A stretch of DNA of 17,034 nucleotides from Bacteroidales bacterium (GTDB lineage Bacteria; Bacteroidota; Bacteroidia; Bacteroidales; UBA932), in contig JAFTYS010000037.1 in assembly GCA_017461285.1 (NCBI GenBank), positions 1 through 17,034 on the forward strand, given 5' to 3'. The notes under the pieces are model-generated. The model was not told where the DNA came from and did no database searches. It saw only the letters and a list, made by a program, of their open reading frames with translations. The position numbers and the translations under genes were made by a program. Of this stretch, positions 7,784-15,500 are shown piece by piece (positions within the stretch are counted from its first letter, which is position 1; each line of letters starts with the position of its first letter).

Positions 7784-9871
7784 TTAATTCTTTATCAGAC
7801 TATTGAAAAGTTCATTGAACTGCGGAAACGACTTCGCAACGCATGCTTCGTCGTCTATCACTATCGGGTTGTCGGCGCCTAGGGAGGCTACCTTAAGGGC
7901 CATGACCATACGGTGGTCATGATGGGAGGTATAACTGCCGCCCTTCAGCAGGCCGTTGCCGGCAAGCAGCCTCTGCGCCAGACTGTGGCCTTCTAAGACC
8001 ATCTCATCCCCTTCTATGGCCACTTCAACACCCATCTGCGAAAGCATCTCCACGATGGCCTTCGCCCTGTCGCTCTCCTTGTTCGCCAGACGGCCGACGC
8101 CCGCCAGGCGGCTTGTGCCCTGGCAGAATGCGGCCAGAACAGATATTACCGGGAAGAGGTCAGGACAGTTTGAAGCATCGACAGAGAAAGCCTTGAGAGG
8201 CGCTCTCTGGACAGTTATGTTGCCCCTGTCGCCGTCCAGCTGGGACAGGCTGGCACCTGCGTCCATCAGGATGTCCATGATGGAAAGGTCGGCCTGGAGG
8301 GACGTCGTGTCAAGACCGGCGATCTCCGCGCTTCCGAAGATGGCGCCTGCCACCAGGAAGTTGGCCGCAGCGCTCCAGTCCCCTTCCAGATCTATGTCAG
8401 CAGCCTTGTACCTCTGTCCGCCTTTGATCTTGAAGACCATCTCGGTACAGAGCGACCAGTCGCCGTCAGACTCCAGGAAATCCCTGCCTCCGAGCATGTC
8501 GTTTCCGATCTTTATTCCGAACTTCTTGAGGACTTCGAGGGTTATGAACATATATGGGATGCTCTTCGGCTCATGGACTATAAGCGAGCTGTTTCTGTCG
8601 GCAAACGGAAGGGCCATGAGAAGGCCGGAGATTATCTGCGACCCATGCTTTCCGGAGATTTCCGCACGTCCCGGCTTGAGAGGGCCCTTTACAGAAAGCG
8701 GAACACGCAGAGGCGCAGAAGCATCGTCTGTAACGGTTTCTACCTCAAAAGTTTCCAGAATCTCCCTAGCTCCGGTCAGAGGACGACCTATGAGGGTCTT
8801 TTCCCCAGTGAATCTGACAGGACCCGGACAGATCTCCGACATCAGCGGAATCATCATCCTGGTAAGCAGGCCGGACTCCCCGACATGCAGCTCCGACATC
8901 TCGTCAAGACTGGCGGCAGACGCTGCGATGCCCTTTATCGTCACTTCAGAACCTTCGACAGTCACCTCAGCACCCAGGTTGCGCGCAACCTCAAGTGCGG
9001 ATTCATTGTCCCCGCACGGGGTATATCCATGGAGCTGCGACGTGCCTTCGGCAAGAGCCGCAGCTATGATGGCACGCTGGGCGAAACTCTTGGAAACCGG
9101 CATCGTCAGCGGGGTTTCTGCGGTTATGAACGGGAAGTTGCCGTAGGCGGCCGAAGACATATCTGAGGCCGCCCATTGGCCGGGAGCCGCCGATTCTTCC
9201 TCCGTCAAGGCAGCATAGGTATAAGGAGCACCATGCCTGAGCGCATCCAGACGCGACTGGCGACCAGCCTCGCCCATGCAGAAGGCGATCAGACCGCCGT
9301 CCGCCAATGCACCTATCCTCCCGTTGCCGGATGCCTTTTCCTCGCGGCACCATGCATACAGGGACATGACCTTGTCCACATCCGCCTGCGAGCGCGCCAT
9401 GGTCACGATCTTGACCATATCCGCGCCATGGTAGACGCATTTCTCCACGACAGCCTTCAACGCCTCGAAGGAATCCGTCCCCTCGAAATCGTGGTACGAA
9501 CGGATGAAGACCGTACCGTTCTCGTGGGCCGCGCTGCGGACCCTCTTGGACATCTGCTTCTGAGCTTCCAGCTCGACATCCACATACCTGGCTCCTGCCT
9601 CTATCGCCCTTATGAGCCGCTTCTCGGCCATCTGCATGGCCTTTATTTCGCGGCTCTGCTCCGTGAGCCCCTGTCCCTGAAGGGACGGCTCGGACGCGGC
9701 GACTTCCGCTACGCGGCAGGTCGCCAACAGAGGCGTGTCGCTCGTAAAGAGCTCCGCTATATCCTTCGGGCTGAGGTCACATCTGTCCAGACGTATCTCC
9801 GCCATCTCACACTGCTCCAGAGCCTCATATATCTGCTCCAGACTACGGTTCTGTATGGTTGTACAAATCAT
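7784..9871 (-). CDS. Bifunctional type I 3-dehydroquinate dehydratase / EPSP synthase (AroD-AroA fusion)
   Basis: A 695-residue fusion of two shikimate enzymes in one open frame. Residues 1 to about 225 form a type I dehydroquinase: AEIRLDR with Glu25, the catalytic His127 in SYHDFEGT and the Schiff-base Lys154 in DMVKIVTMARSQADV. About 25 linker residues follow. Residues 250-695 form EPSP synthase: MPVSKSFAQRA (Lys261), GESGLLTRM (331-339), GSQIISGLLMALP (410-422), EGDWSAAANFL (496-506), DLFP with Asp571, NKESDR (597-602, Lys/Glu/Arg), HDHRM and AKSFPQF (Lys680). All key residues look present, so both activities (dehydroquinate to dehydroshikimate; shikimate-3-phosphate plus PEP to EPSP) are expected. 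The two steps are not consecutive: AroE and AroK act between them and are not encoded here. It starts four bases after the aroB stop. Confidence 0.92.
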   Translation of the reverse strand: MICTTIQNRSLEQIYEALEQCEMAEIRLDRCDLSPKDIAELFTSDTPLLATCRVAEVAASEPSLQGQGLTEQSREIKAMQMAEKRLIRAIEAGARYVDVELEAQKQMSKRVRSAAHENGTVFIRSYHDFEGTDSFEALKAVVEKCVYHGADMVKIVTMARSQADVDKVMSLYAWCREEKASGNGRIGALADGGLIAFCMGEAGRQSRLDALRHGAPYTYAALTEEESAAPGQWAASDMSSAAYGNFPFITAETPLTMPVSKSFAQRAIIAAALAEGTSQLHGYTPCGDNESALEVARNLGAEVTVEGSEVTIKGIAASAASLDEMSELHVGESGLLTRMMIPLMSEICPGPVRFTGEKTLIGRPLTGAREILETFEVETVTDDASAPLRVPLSVKGPLKPGRAEISGKHGSQIISGLLMALPFADRNSSLIVHEPKSIPYMFITLEVLKKFGIKIGNDMLGGRDFLESDGDWSLCTEMVFKIKGGQRYKAADIDLEGDWSAAANFLVAGAIFGSAEIAGLDTTSLQADLSIMDILMDAGASLSQLDGDRGNITVQRAPLKAFSVDASNCPDLFPVISVLAAFCQGTSRLAGVGRLANKESDRAKAIVEMLSQMGVEVAIEGDEMVLEGHSLAQRLLAGNGLLKGGSYTSHHDHRMVMALKVASLGADNPIVIDDEACVAKSFPQFNELFNSLIKN

Positions 9872-9875
9872 TTTC

Positions 9876-11009
9876 TCACTTCAGTAACTTAACCACCTCA
9901 TCGACTGTAAGGGCATATGTCGTAACATCCCCTATCTCGTTCAGAAGCACGAAATGGACCTTTCCACCCTCCGCCTTCTTATCCTTGGCCATGATCTCAG
10001 CCATCTGCTCCACAGTGAACGGACATTCCGGATAAAGGCCGCAGTCGCACAGATCGATCGCCACGCTTCCTTCAAGGGCGGTCGGCGTGTCCATGTCGCC
10101 GCGGAACACGCGGTCCGACAGACGTGCCGCCAGCACCAGGCCCATAGCTACAGCCTCGCCATGGGAAATGTCCCTTTCCTCACGCTGGGCCAAGGTCTCG
10201 ATCGCATGGGCGAACGTATGTCCCAGATTCAGCTTGCGGCGCTCCCCGCGCTCGTACTGGTCGCGCGACACCACTCCCGCCTTGACCCTGACAGCCTCCG
10301 AAATCAGATACAGAAGCTCTTCCGAATATGCGGAAACGCAGTCCGTCCAATAATCTGCAGCGCTTTCAGGAGGAAGTATCGAATAGCCCTGGAGCATCTC
10401 CGTAAGCACATCCACCGCCTTCTGATAATTCCCGTTATCCTCTATCATGAACGTCTTGAGCATCTCAGCGACTCCTGCCGTGAACTCCCTGTGCGGAAGG
10501 CTCTCCAGCACCTCCGGGCACACATATGTGAACTCCGGCTGGCGCACGAGCCCCAGCATGTTCTTGTACCTCTCGAAATTCACTCCGGTCTTGCCTCCGA
10601 TCGCCGCATCCACCTGTGCGAGAAGAGTCGTAGGCACATAGGCGAATCGCACTCCCCTCTTGTAGATGCTCGCGGCAAAGCCGACCATATCGCTCGTGAT
10701 TCCGCCGCCCACCGCAAGAACCAGGGCATCGCGGTCCGCCCCGTTATCCAGCAGCCACCCGCAGATATCCATCACAGTGTCCATCGACTTGTCCTCCTCG
10801 GACGCGTCTATAAGCTTGCCCGGCGCCCCCTTGCGGTTCATTATCTCCGCTATCTGCATGGCCGCCGGACAGTTCATCGCCACATTGGCATCCATGACCG
10901 TAAACACATGCTGGTACCTCTCCAGACACGGCTCCAGGGCCGCTGCCGTACGCTCCACCATGATGCGGCTGATGACCCTGTCTCCCGAATATATGCTGAT
11001 ATGTTCCAT
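9876..11009 (-). CDS. aroB: 3-dehydroquinate synthase
   Basis: Converts DAHP to 3-dehydroquinate, the second shikimate-pathway step, using NAD and a divalent metal. The 377 residues contain the NAD-binding VGGGITSDMVGFAASIYKRG (about 100-119), VPTTLLAQVDAAIGGKTGVN (125-144) and metal ligands Glu181 (AGVAEMLK), His264 (LNLGHTFAHAIE) and His283 (SHGEAVAMG), plus the conserved DKK at 343-345. An in-frame extension to 11066 adds 19 residues (MFFRKIPNFPIFVRYKSEV), but the promoter -7 box at 11030-11037 lies inside it, so the ATG at 11009 is chosen; GAGG precedes it. First gene of the aroB-aroDA-aroC operon with 4- and 8-base gaps. Confidence 0.95.
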   Translation of the reverse strand: MEHISIYSGDRVISRIMVERTAAALEPCLERYQHVFTVMDANVAMNCPAAMQIAEIMNRKGAPGKLIDASEEDKSMDTVMDICGWLLDNGADRDALVLAVGGGITSDMVGFAASIYKRGVRFAYVPTTLLAQVDAAIGGKTGVNFERYKNMLGLVRQPEFTYVCPEVLESLPHREFTAGVAEMLKTFMIEDNGNYQKAVDVLTEMLQGYSILPPESAADYWTDCVSAYSEELLYLISEAVRVKAGVVSRDQYERGERRKLNLGHTFAHAIETLAQREERDISHGEAVAMGLVLAARLSDRVFRGDMDTPTALEGSVAIDLCDCGLYPECPFTVEQMAEIMAKDKKAEGGKVHFVLLNEIGDVTTYALTVDEVVKLLK

Positions 11010-11029
11010 GACCTCAGATTTATATCTTA

Positions 11030-11060
11030 CAAAGATAGGAAAATTTGGGATTTTCCGAAA
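11030..11060 (-). promoter_or_regulatory. Promoter of the aroB-aroDA-aroC operon
   Basis: Reading the minus strand, TTTC (11060-11057) is followed after 19 bases by a perfect -7 box TATCTTTG (11037-11030). Transcription would start near 11023, about 14 bases before the aroB ATG. The site overlaps the divergent tRNA-Leu promoter by 17 bases, so the two may exclude each other. Confidence 0.7.
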
Positions 11061-11075
11061 AAACATCTACCTTTG
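11044..11075 (+). promoter_or_regulatory. Promoter of the tRNA-Leu gene
   Basis: A perfect TTTG (11044-11047) and a perfect TACCTTTG (11068-11075) are separated by 20 bases, an exact match to the Bacteroidota housekeeping consensus. It points towards tRNA-Leu; the transcript would begin near 11082 and carry a 5' leader of about 135 bases to be removed by RNase P and other nucleases. Confidence 0.8.
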
Positions 11076-11180
11076 CGCACTTAACCGGAAGGTCTACTTT
11101 CCAAGCGCTCTCTTTCAGTTCTGACAGATGTGCCGGCTTTGTCCGCCAATAGCAAGGCCCCCGAAAGCCATCACAGAAAT

Positions 11181-11200
11181 GCAGTCCCACCAGGGACTGC
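11181..11200. other. Perfect 8-bp hairpin in the tRNA-Leu leader
   Basis: GCAGTCCC (11181-11188) pairs perfectly with GGGACTGC (11193-11200) across an ACCA loop. It ends 16 bases before the mature tRNA start. No T-run follows on either strand, so it does not look like a terminator; it may be a processing or folding element of the precursor. Confidence 0.5.
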
Positions 11201-11216
11201 GTGAGAAGCGCCGAAT

Positions 11217-11298
11217 GCCCGGATGGCGGAATCGGTAGACGCGCTGGTCTCAAACACCAGTGGAGCAATCCGTGCCGGTTCGATCCCGGCTCCGGGTA
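11217..11298 (+). tRNA. tRNA-Leu (anticodon CAA)
   Basis: The 82 bases fold as a class II tRNA. The acceptor stem GCCCGGA (11217-11223) pairs with TCCGGGT (11291-11297, G1-U72 wobble) and the discriminator is A (11298). The anticodon stem CTGGT/ACCAG encloses loop CTCAAAC with anticodon CAA, reading UUG. The variable arm is long, as in all leucine tRNAs. The T-arm is GCCGG-TTCGATC-CCGGC. CCA is not encoded. The base composition and gene content change just after it, which fits use of its 3' end as an integration site. Confidence 0.95.
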
Positions 11299-11302
11299 CA
11301 CA

Positions 11303-11334
11303 AAACCCTCGTAGAGTGCATTCTACGAGGGTTT
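11303..11334 (+). terminator. Hairpin terminator after tRNA-Leu
   Basis: A perfect 13-bp inverted repeat (11303-11315 with 11322-11334, loop GTGCAT) starts five bases after the tRNA and its 3' arm ends in TTT, followed by CTCTGTTTTCTTT. It most likely ends the tRNA transcript; being symmetric, with an A-run at its other end, it may also stop transcription arriving from the island. Confidence 0.8.
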
Positions 11335-11344
11335 CTCTGTTTTC

Positions 11345-11366
11345 TTTCCCCACATTTTCCCCACAT
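11345..11366. repeat. Tandem 11-bp direct repeat near the tRNA 3' end
   Basis: TTTCCCCACAT occurs twice with no spacer (11345-11355 and 11356-11366). It lies 47 bases after the tRNA-Leu, where composition switches to AT-rich. Short direct repeats beside a tRNA-borne attachment site can be arm-type binding sites of a tyrosine integrase or directionality factor. That role is inferred. Confidence 0.6.
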
Positions 11367-11445
11367 GAAAAAAATTAACTATATAAATAAATCTTTCTAC
11401 GAATATATAGAAACTATCTGTTAACTCATAAGGTCAAACCAAAAT

Positions 11446-11853
11446 CTACTCAACTTTCAGCCTTCCTTTTATTTTATTAATAAACTGTCTATGCTTTTTA
11501 TGCGTCCTTCTCCACATCACAAAAGTTACAAAAGCTGCAATAGCACAACAAACAGTGATGACTGTAAACAATGTAAACAAACGATCAGACATCGTAGTTG
11601 TCAAAAGTGATATCAGAAAAGAAACAAAAATAGAAGCAAAACCAATGGCAAAATTAAGCCAAATATTATCATCCGACCCAGAAATTAAGGTCTCTAACTC
11701 ATACTCTAAAACATCATAAACGCAAACTTCTGTGACTCCTCCACGCCTAACAGGTATTCTCTCTCCTTCTGTTGCATCATGGGGTTTTCTTGTTGAATGT
11801 ACTGGTGAGCCCTCTAACAATTCAGACTCTGTATAATTTTCATACTCTCCCAT
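11446..11853 (-). CDS. Small protein with two transmembrane helices, possible membrane effector
   Basis: A 135-residue protein with about 65 polar N-terminal residues (including GERIPVRRGGVTEVCVYDVL and then LEYELETL), two hydrophobic helices separated by a short loop (near residues 63-84 and 93-114) and a basic C-terminal tail (RRTHKKHRQFINKIKGRLK). I recall uncharacterised two-helix proteins with the same layout in many bacteria but cannot name a family; it is reminiscent of the 2TM effectors of conflict systems without matching SLATT clearly. The ATG at 11853 lies one base after the preceding stop (TGATATG), pointing to translational coupling; an in-frame ATG at 11880 would add nine residues and a 26-base overlap. 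Partner of the Cas2/SinR-fold gene. The role is unknown. Confidence 0.75.
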   Translation of the reverse strand: MGEYENYTESELLEGSPVHSTRKPHDATEGERIPVRRGGVTEVCVYDVLEYELETLISGSDDNIWLNFAIGFASIFVSFLISLLTTTMSDRLFTLFTVITVCCAIAAFVTFVMWRRTHKKHRQFINKIKGRLKVE

Positions 11854-11854
11854 A

Positions 11855-12130
11855 TCAAATATTCTTTTCCAACCATTCATTAGAACATATCGGATTCAGC
11901 CAAGCAGCGACGTTGGCGGACTCGACTACTAGGACTCTAGAGCCCGTCTCAAGAACTCCAGCAATTTTATTTCGAATATCCACTGGCGAATATTCATCAG
12001 ACATAACTGCCCAAGTCGAGCTAGTAATATGTGCCCAATACCCAAAGGACTTCACATAGTTGTGAATTACTTTCAAATCGTCTGGATTAACTGCTTCACA
12101 AATTATAATAAACGTTCTTTTTGTCTTCAT
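11855..12130 (-). CDS. Small SinR-family / Cas2-fold-like protein
   Basis: A 91-residue protein with predicted order strand (RTFIIICEAV), helix (DDLKVIHNYVKSFG), strand (YWAHITSSTWAVMS), helix (SPVDIRNKIAGVL), strand (SRVLVVESAN) and C-terminal NEWLEKNI. The pattern 'YWAH-x-STWxV ... diRnKi ... dxLlVvE ... WLxxN' is that of small SinR-like proteins with a Cas2/VapD-type ferredoxin fold, some related to ribonucleases. No cas genes or CRISPR repeats are near. It begins an apparent two-gene unit with the 2TM protein, with its stop almost touching the next start, behind a TTTG-N19-ATAATTTG promoter. Enzymatic activity cannot be read from the sequence: no classical metal-binding Asp of Cas2 is obvious at the end of strand 1. 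Family call moderate. Confidence 0.65.
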   Translation of the reverse strand: MKTKRTFIIICEAVNPDDLKVIHNYVKSFGYWAHITSSTWAVMSDEYSPVDIRNKIAGVLETGSRVLVVESANVAAWLNPICSNEWLEKNI

Positions 12131-12144
12131 ATAGAATCAACTTG

Positions 12145-12175
12145 CAAATTATCAGTAAGTTAGTTACCATTCAAA
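12145..12175 (-). promoter_or_regulatory. Probable promoter of the Cas2-like / 2TM gene pair
   Basis: On the minus strand TTTG (12175-12172) is followed after 19 bases by ATAATTTG (12152-12145), which matches TAnnTTTG except that the first two bases are swapped. Transcription would begin about 12138, giving an almost leaderless message for the ATG at 12130. It separates the pair from the broken HEPN gene upstream. Confidence 0.5.
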
Positions 12176-12207
12176 TAATAATATCCTTATAACCCCATAT
12201 TGCAAAA

Positions 12208-12563
12208 TCACAATAAATATTCCTGATTTTGGACATATGCTTCAAAAGAAGATATCAGATAGGATAGATAATTTTTAAACGAGGTATAGAAAACATCTAA
12301 GTCACTTTTAGAATAACTTCTCCCTACCTCCTGCGGGGCTTTTCGTCCATGAGCAATTGACATTCTATTCTCGGCAAGTGTATCGAATAATCCATACATT
12401 CTCTTCTCTGAAAGGATACCCGAAGATATCCAAACAGTTCCCAAATAAATTCAAGGCTCTTAAATTTTATATTCCCATTCTGTACCGGCAACAGAGTATC
12501 CTCAGCGCCGAAGAAATCATTAAGTTCTATTTTTTGCAACAAGTCCAGACGTTTAACCCACAT
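12208..12563 (-). pseudogene. Broken C-terminal half of a MAE_28990/MAE_18760-type HEPN gene
   Basis: Two overlapping minus-strand frames together read as one protein. The first (12563 down to about 12430) ends with QNGNIKFKSLEFIWELFG; the second (from about 12430 to 12208) continues ISSGILSEKRMYGLFDTLAENRMSIAHGRKAPQEVGRSYS and so on to QNQEYLL (the text here is paraphrased at the join). The second half contains the HEPN RNase motif R-x4-H (R-MSIA-H) and the 'AHG..-EVGR-Y...' tail I recall from MAE_28990/MAE_18760 HEPN proteins. About 100 N-terminal residues of such a protein are missing and a one-base frameshift near 12430 separates the rest, so it should be inactive. It follows the phosphoesterase-NTPase stop by 35 bases on the same strand. 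Confidence 0.62.
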
Positions 12564-12598
12564 TTTACTTCAAGCATCTTTTAGCGCACACTGATCCC

Positions 12599-15500
12599 TT
12601 ATAAAGCACCTTTCTGTGAAATACTATCTGCACCTTTCCTCTGTTCTGTTAATTGTTTTTGCATTGAATTTACATCAAGTTTGGAGTCTAATAGTTTTTT
12701 TGCCGATTGAATATGCCTCGATAATTTGTTCTGAAGGTTCTTATTATTACCGCCCTTAAATGCCATATAATAGTTTAACTTCAACAACAACATATATTTT
12801 AACACAGGTATAGTGATATTAGACAATGCTCGAACTATATATTCCATATTCCCCTCCAAGTCGATATCTGTTAGTATGAAATAATATACATATAACTTAT
12901 ATTGGTTCTCCGCTGGATTTTGCTCAAGCTTCTGGATTTCGGTCTTGATAATATTTTCGATATTATAATGACCTATACTATCAAATAACATCACTTGCGT
13001 CAATAACGGACTAAAAGTCGTCATAATCTTATACAAACCCATTTCTTGTGCCTCACTAAAACTATAATCATTTTGAGAAGCCTCATCTTCAGCCATCCTC
13101 GCCATCTCATCAATGATAAAGAACGTCAAGTCGCAATAAGAATCAATTAAATAATCAAACACCTCCTGTTTTAGGTCTTTGTGTCCCATTATTTCATCTA
13201 AATTACGATACACGCGCCCCAAAATAGAGAGATACCTTTCAAGTACATCTGGGTTCATTGTCTCCGTATTAAATACTTGCAATGGATGGACTTCTGAGTG
13301 AGCACTCAACTCATCGGCCATGTCTTCAAATTCAGCCTTTTCAATTGCTGATAGAGACTTCTCGATAGAAATCTTACGACAAGCTTCCTCTAACCTTGAG
13401 ATGTTGTGAATTTTACCAAGCAGTTCTTTGTCCTTATTATCATCATACTTCTCAAACGCAGGACTTGTTTGGGCATACGTTTTTTCAAATATGCATTTTA
13501 AAAAATCTGCATCATCTCGCTTAAATCCGCTATAAATTTCCAACTGATTCTTAAAAGCCAGATATAGTCTTTCATCCTTTAGTATATCTGCCATAAACGC
13601 TTTGTCTCTTGTCATCTGATATGCCAAGAAATACTCAAAGAAGCCATTTAGACGAAATACATATAAATTATTAGAGACATCTTTTTGTTTTAATATTCCA
13701 CACAAAACGAAAAATTTAAAAATTTCATCTGCCGTCATTGAGATGCGATCATTTTCCGCAATAAAATCGTTAATGTTCCCGACAATCTCAGTTGGAGTTG
13801 CGCTAAACACATTATCCATTTTCTCAACAAATAGAAATTTAGATAAATTAGCACATACAGCCTTTAACTGCGTGAAACTAATCTTTGTATGAGATATTGC
13901 AAGTCTTTTCTTTCCAAAAATCTCGTCAATACATACGTCTAATATTGAAAACAGATTCTTTGAATATGCATCCGATGACTTCTCATGAATCAACAACAAC
14001 AAGGAAATTGTCCAATAATTTAACGGAAGTTCTAATTGACGACATAATTGAATAATTTTATCTTGTGCCTTTGCACATTTTTCGGGTTTTTGCAACCTCT
14101 TTTCTGTATACTTGACAATCTCAACTCTCCGTAAATCATGGAAATAGTATGTATCAAATGTTGTATCTGAAAAGTTATAACTATCAGGAGTACGATACAC
14201 ATTATATTCAGAGCAAACAACAAATCTAACACCATATTCTGCAAGAAAATCATTTATAATATTTGCTGCACCTGTATTGGGGGTATAGTTATCTATGAGT
14301 AAAACAAATTTTCCGTTCGATACAATACTCTTCGCTTTCTCAGTATTAACACTATAATAGTTCCTAATATCATATATTAAATCTACGGTATCATCAATTT
14401 TCTGAGCATACTCTTTACAATCTAAATAAAACGGAACAATTTCATACTTAGTGTAATTTAGTAAATATTCTATTTGTATTCTTTTTAACAATGACGTTTT
14501 ACCACACTTATCCTTTCCCAATAAAAGTATATTGGCTTCACTCTCGACAATTTCTGAAAAAGTTAACAAATAAGACTGGTTAGACCCTAATGCATCATCA
14601 GACTCACTTTTTATAACAGGATGACTATATAGAGACATGAAATCCTGACTTTCTTCATCCTCATGAATCAGAAGCAATTTATTTGCATTCTCTTTTTCTA
14701 TACTAATTTTATCAGCTATTTTCTTCCTAAACTGTATAGCTTTTATCTTTTCTTCTCCACATGGTATTGTATGGACTACTTCGGGAGAAATATGACACTC
14801 GCTTACATCGCTTATAAATGATACTTCCCTAACCCTGATAGTATTCTCTTCTATCTGATCTAATGAAATTATTGAACATCCTTGTGATTCGCCCAAAGAA
14901 AGCGAAGCCTTAGAAACATGTTCAAAAATGCCACTAACCCCACTATGTCTAGATGTAGACAATATTTTATGTACATGGCCTGTAAACATTACATCAAACT
15001 CATTATACAACTGATTCTCAAGTTCATAGAAATTATATTCCTTTAAGAAATATAATGGATGATGTAATACAATCACCTTTTTATGAATATTAGATACCTG
15101 TTTTAAGTGTCCCACTATTTCTGACAATACTTTCGGAGGCACCAACAAATTTCCTTTGTCATTCCTACCTTCCCTATCTAGTGCAGATACCCAGGATGTA
15201 TTTAAACAAGCAATTGCAATTGTATTATTATCAACCGTTCTATAATGTATTGAGTACAGGTCCTCAATAACATCATCATTACCTGTTGTATGATAGGTAG
15301 ACAAAAAGTGCTTATAATTCTTCAAAGGTTTCAGGGAATCCAGAAACATTGAATCCGACTTATTCGTATAAAAAGAATTCAATGAATCAACATCAACAAT
15401 GTTTGAATCAAAGAAAGACTTAGCGGCCGAATGGATCATTGTTCTGTCAATATCATGATTTCCTGGACAGAAAACAACATTCCTCCTATCTACAGACAAA

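Noticed and set aside
6651..7787. Long open frame on the plus strand opposite aroC
   Set aside because: It is antisense to a clearly recognised chorismate synthase, has no recognisable domain and low-complexity Arg/Ser/His-rich composition typical of the reverse reading of a GC-rich gene.
7956..11124. Several long plus-strand frames opposite the aroD-aroA fusion and aroB (for example 7956-9146, 9176-9892, 9954-11084)
   Set aside because: They are reverse readings of well-supported shikimate genes with no family features; the bias comes from codon composition.
11020..11353. Short minus-strand frames running through tRNA-Leu
   Set aside because: They read across a tRNA, its terminator and promoters, and show only the familiar false peptides derived from reverse tRNA sequence.
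11394..11413. TTTCTA/TAGAAA hairpin as terminator of the minus-strand island genes
   Set aside because: Only a 6-bp AT-rich stem with an 8-base loop, and the T-rich stretch after it on the minus strand is interrupted; too weak to list as a feature.
11855..12130. Cas2 of a CRISPR-Cas system
   Set aside because: The protein has a Cas2-like fold pattern, but there is no cas1, no other cas gene and no repeat-spacer array anywhere in the window.
12324..12563. Independent 79-residue gene
   Set aside because: Its sequence up to about 12430 continues naturally into the other frame as a HEPN protein, and the rest of this frame (after WELFG) is basic low-quality sequence, so a frameshift is the better reading.
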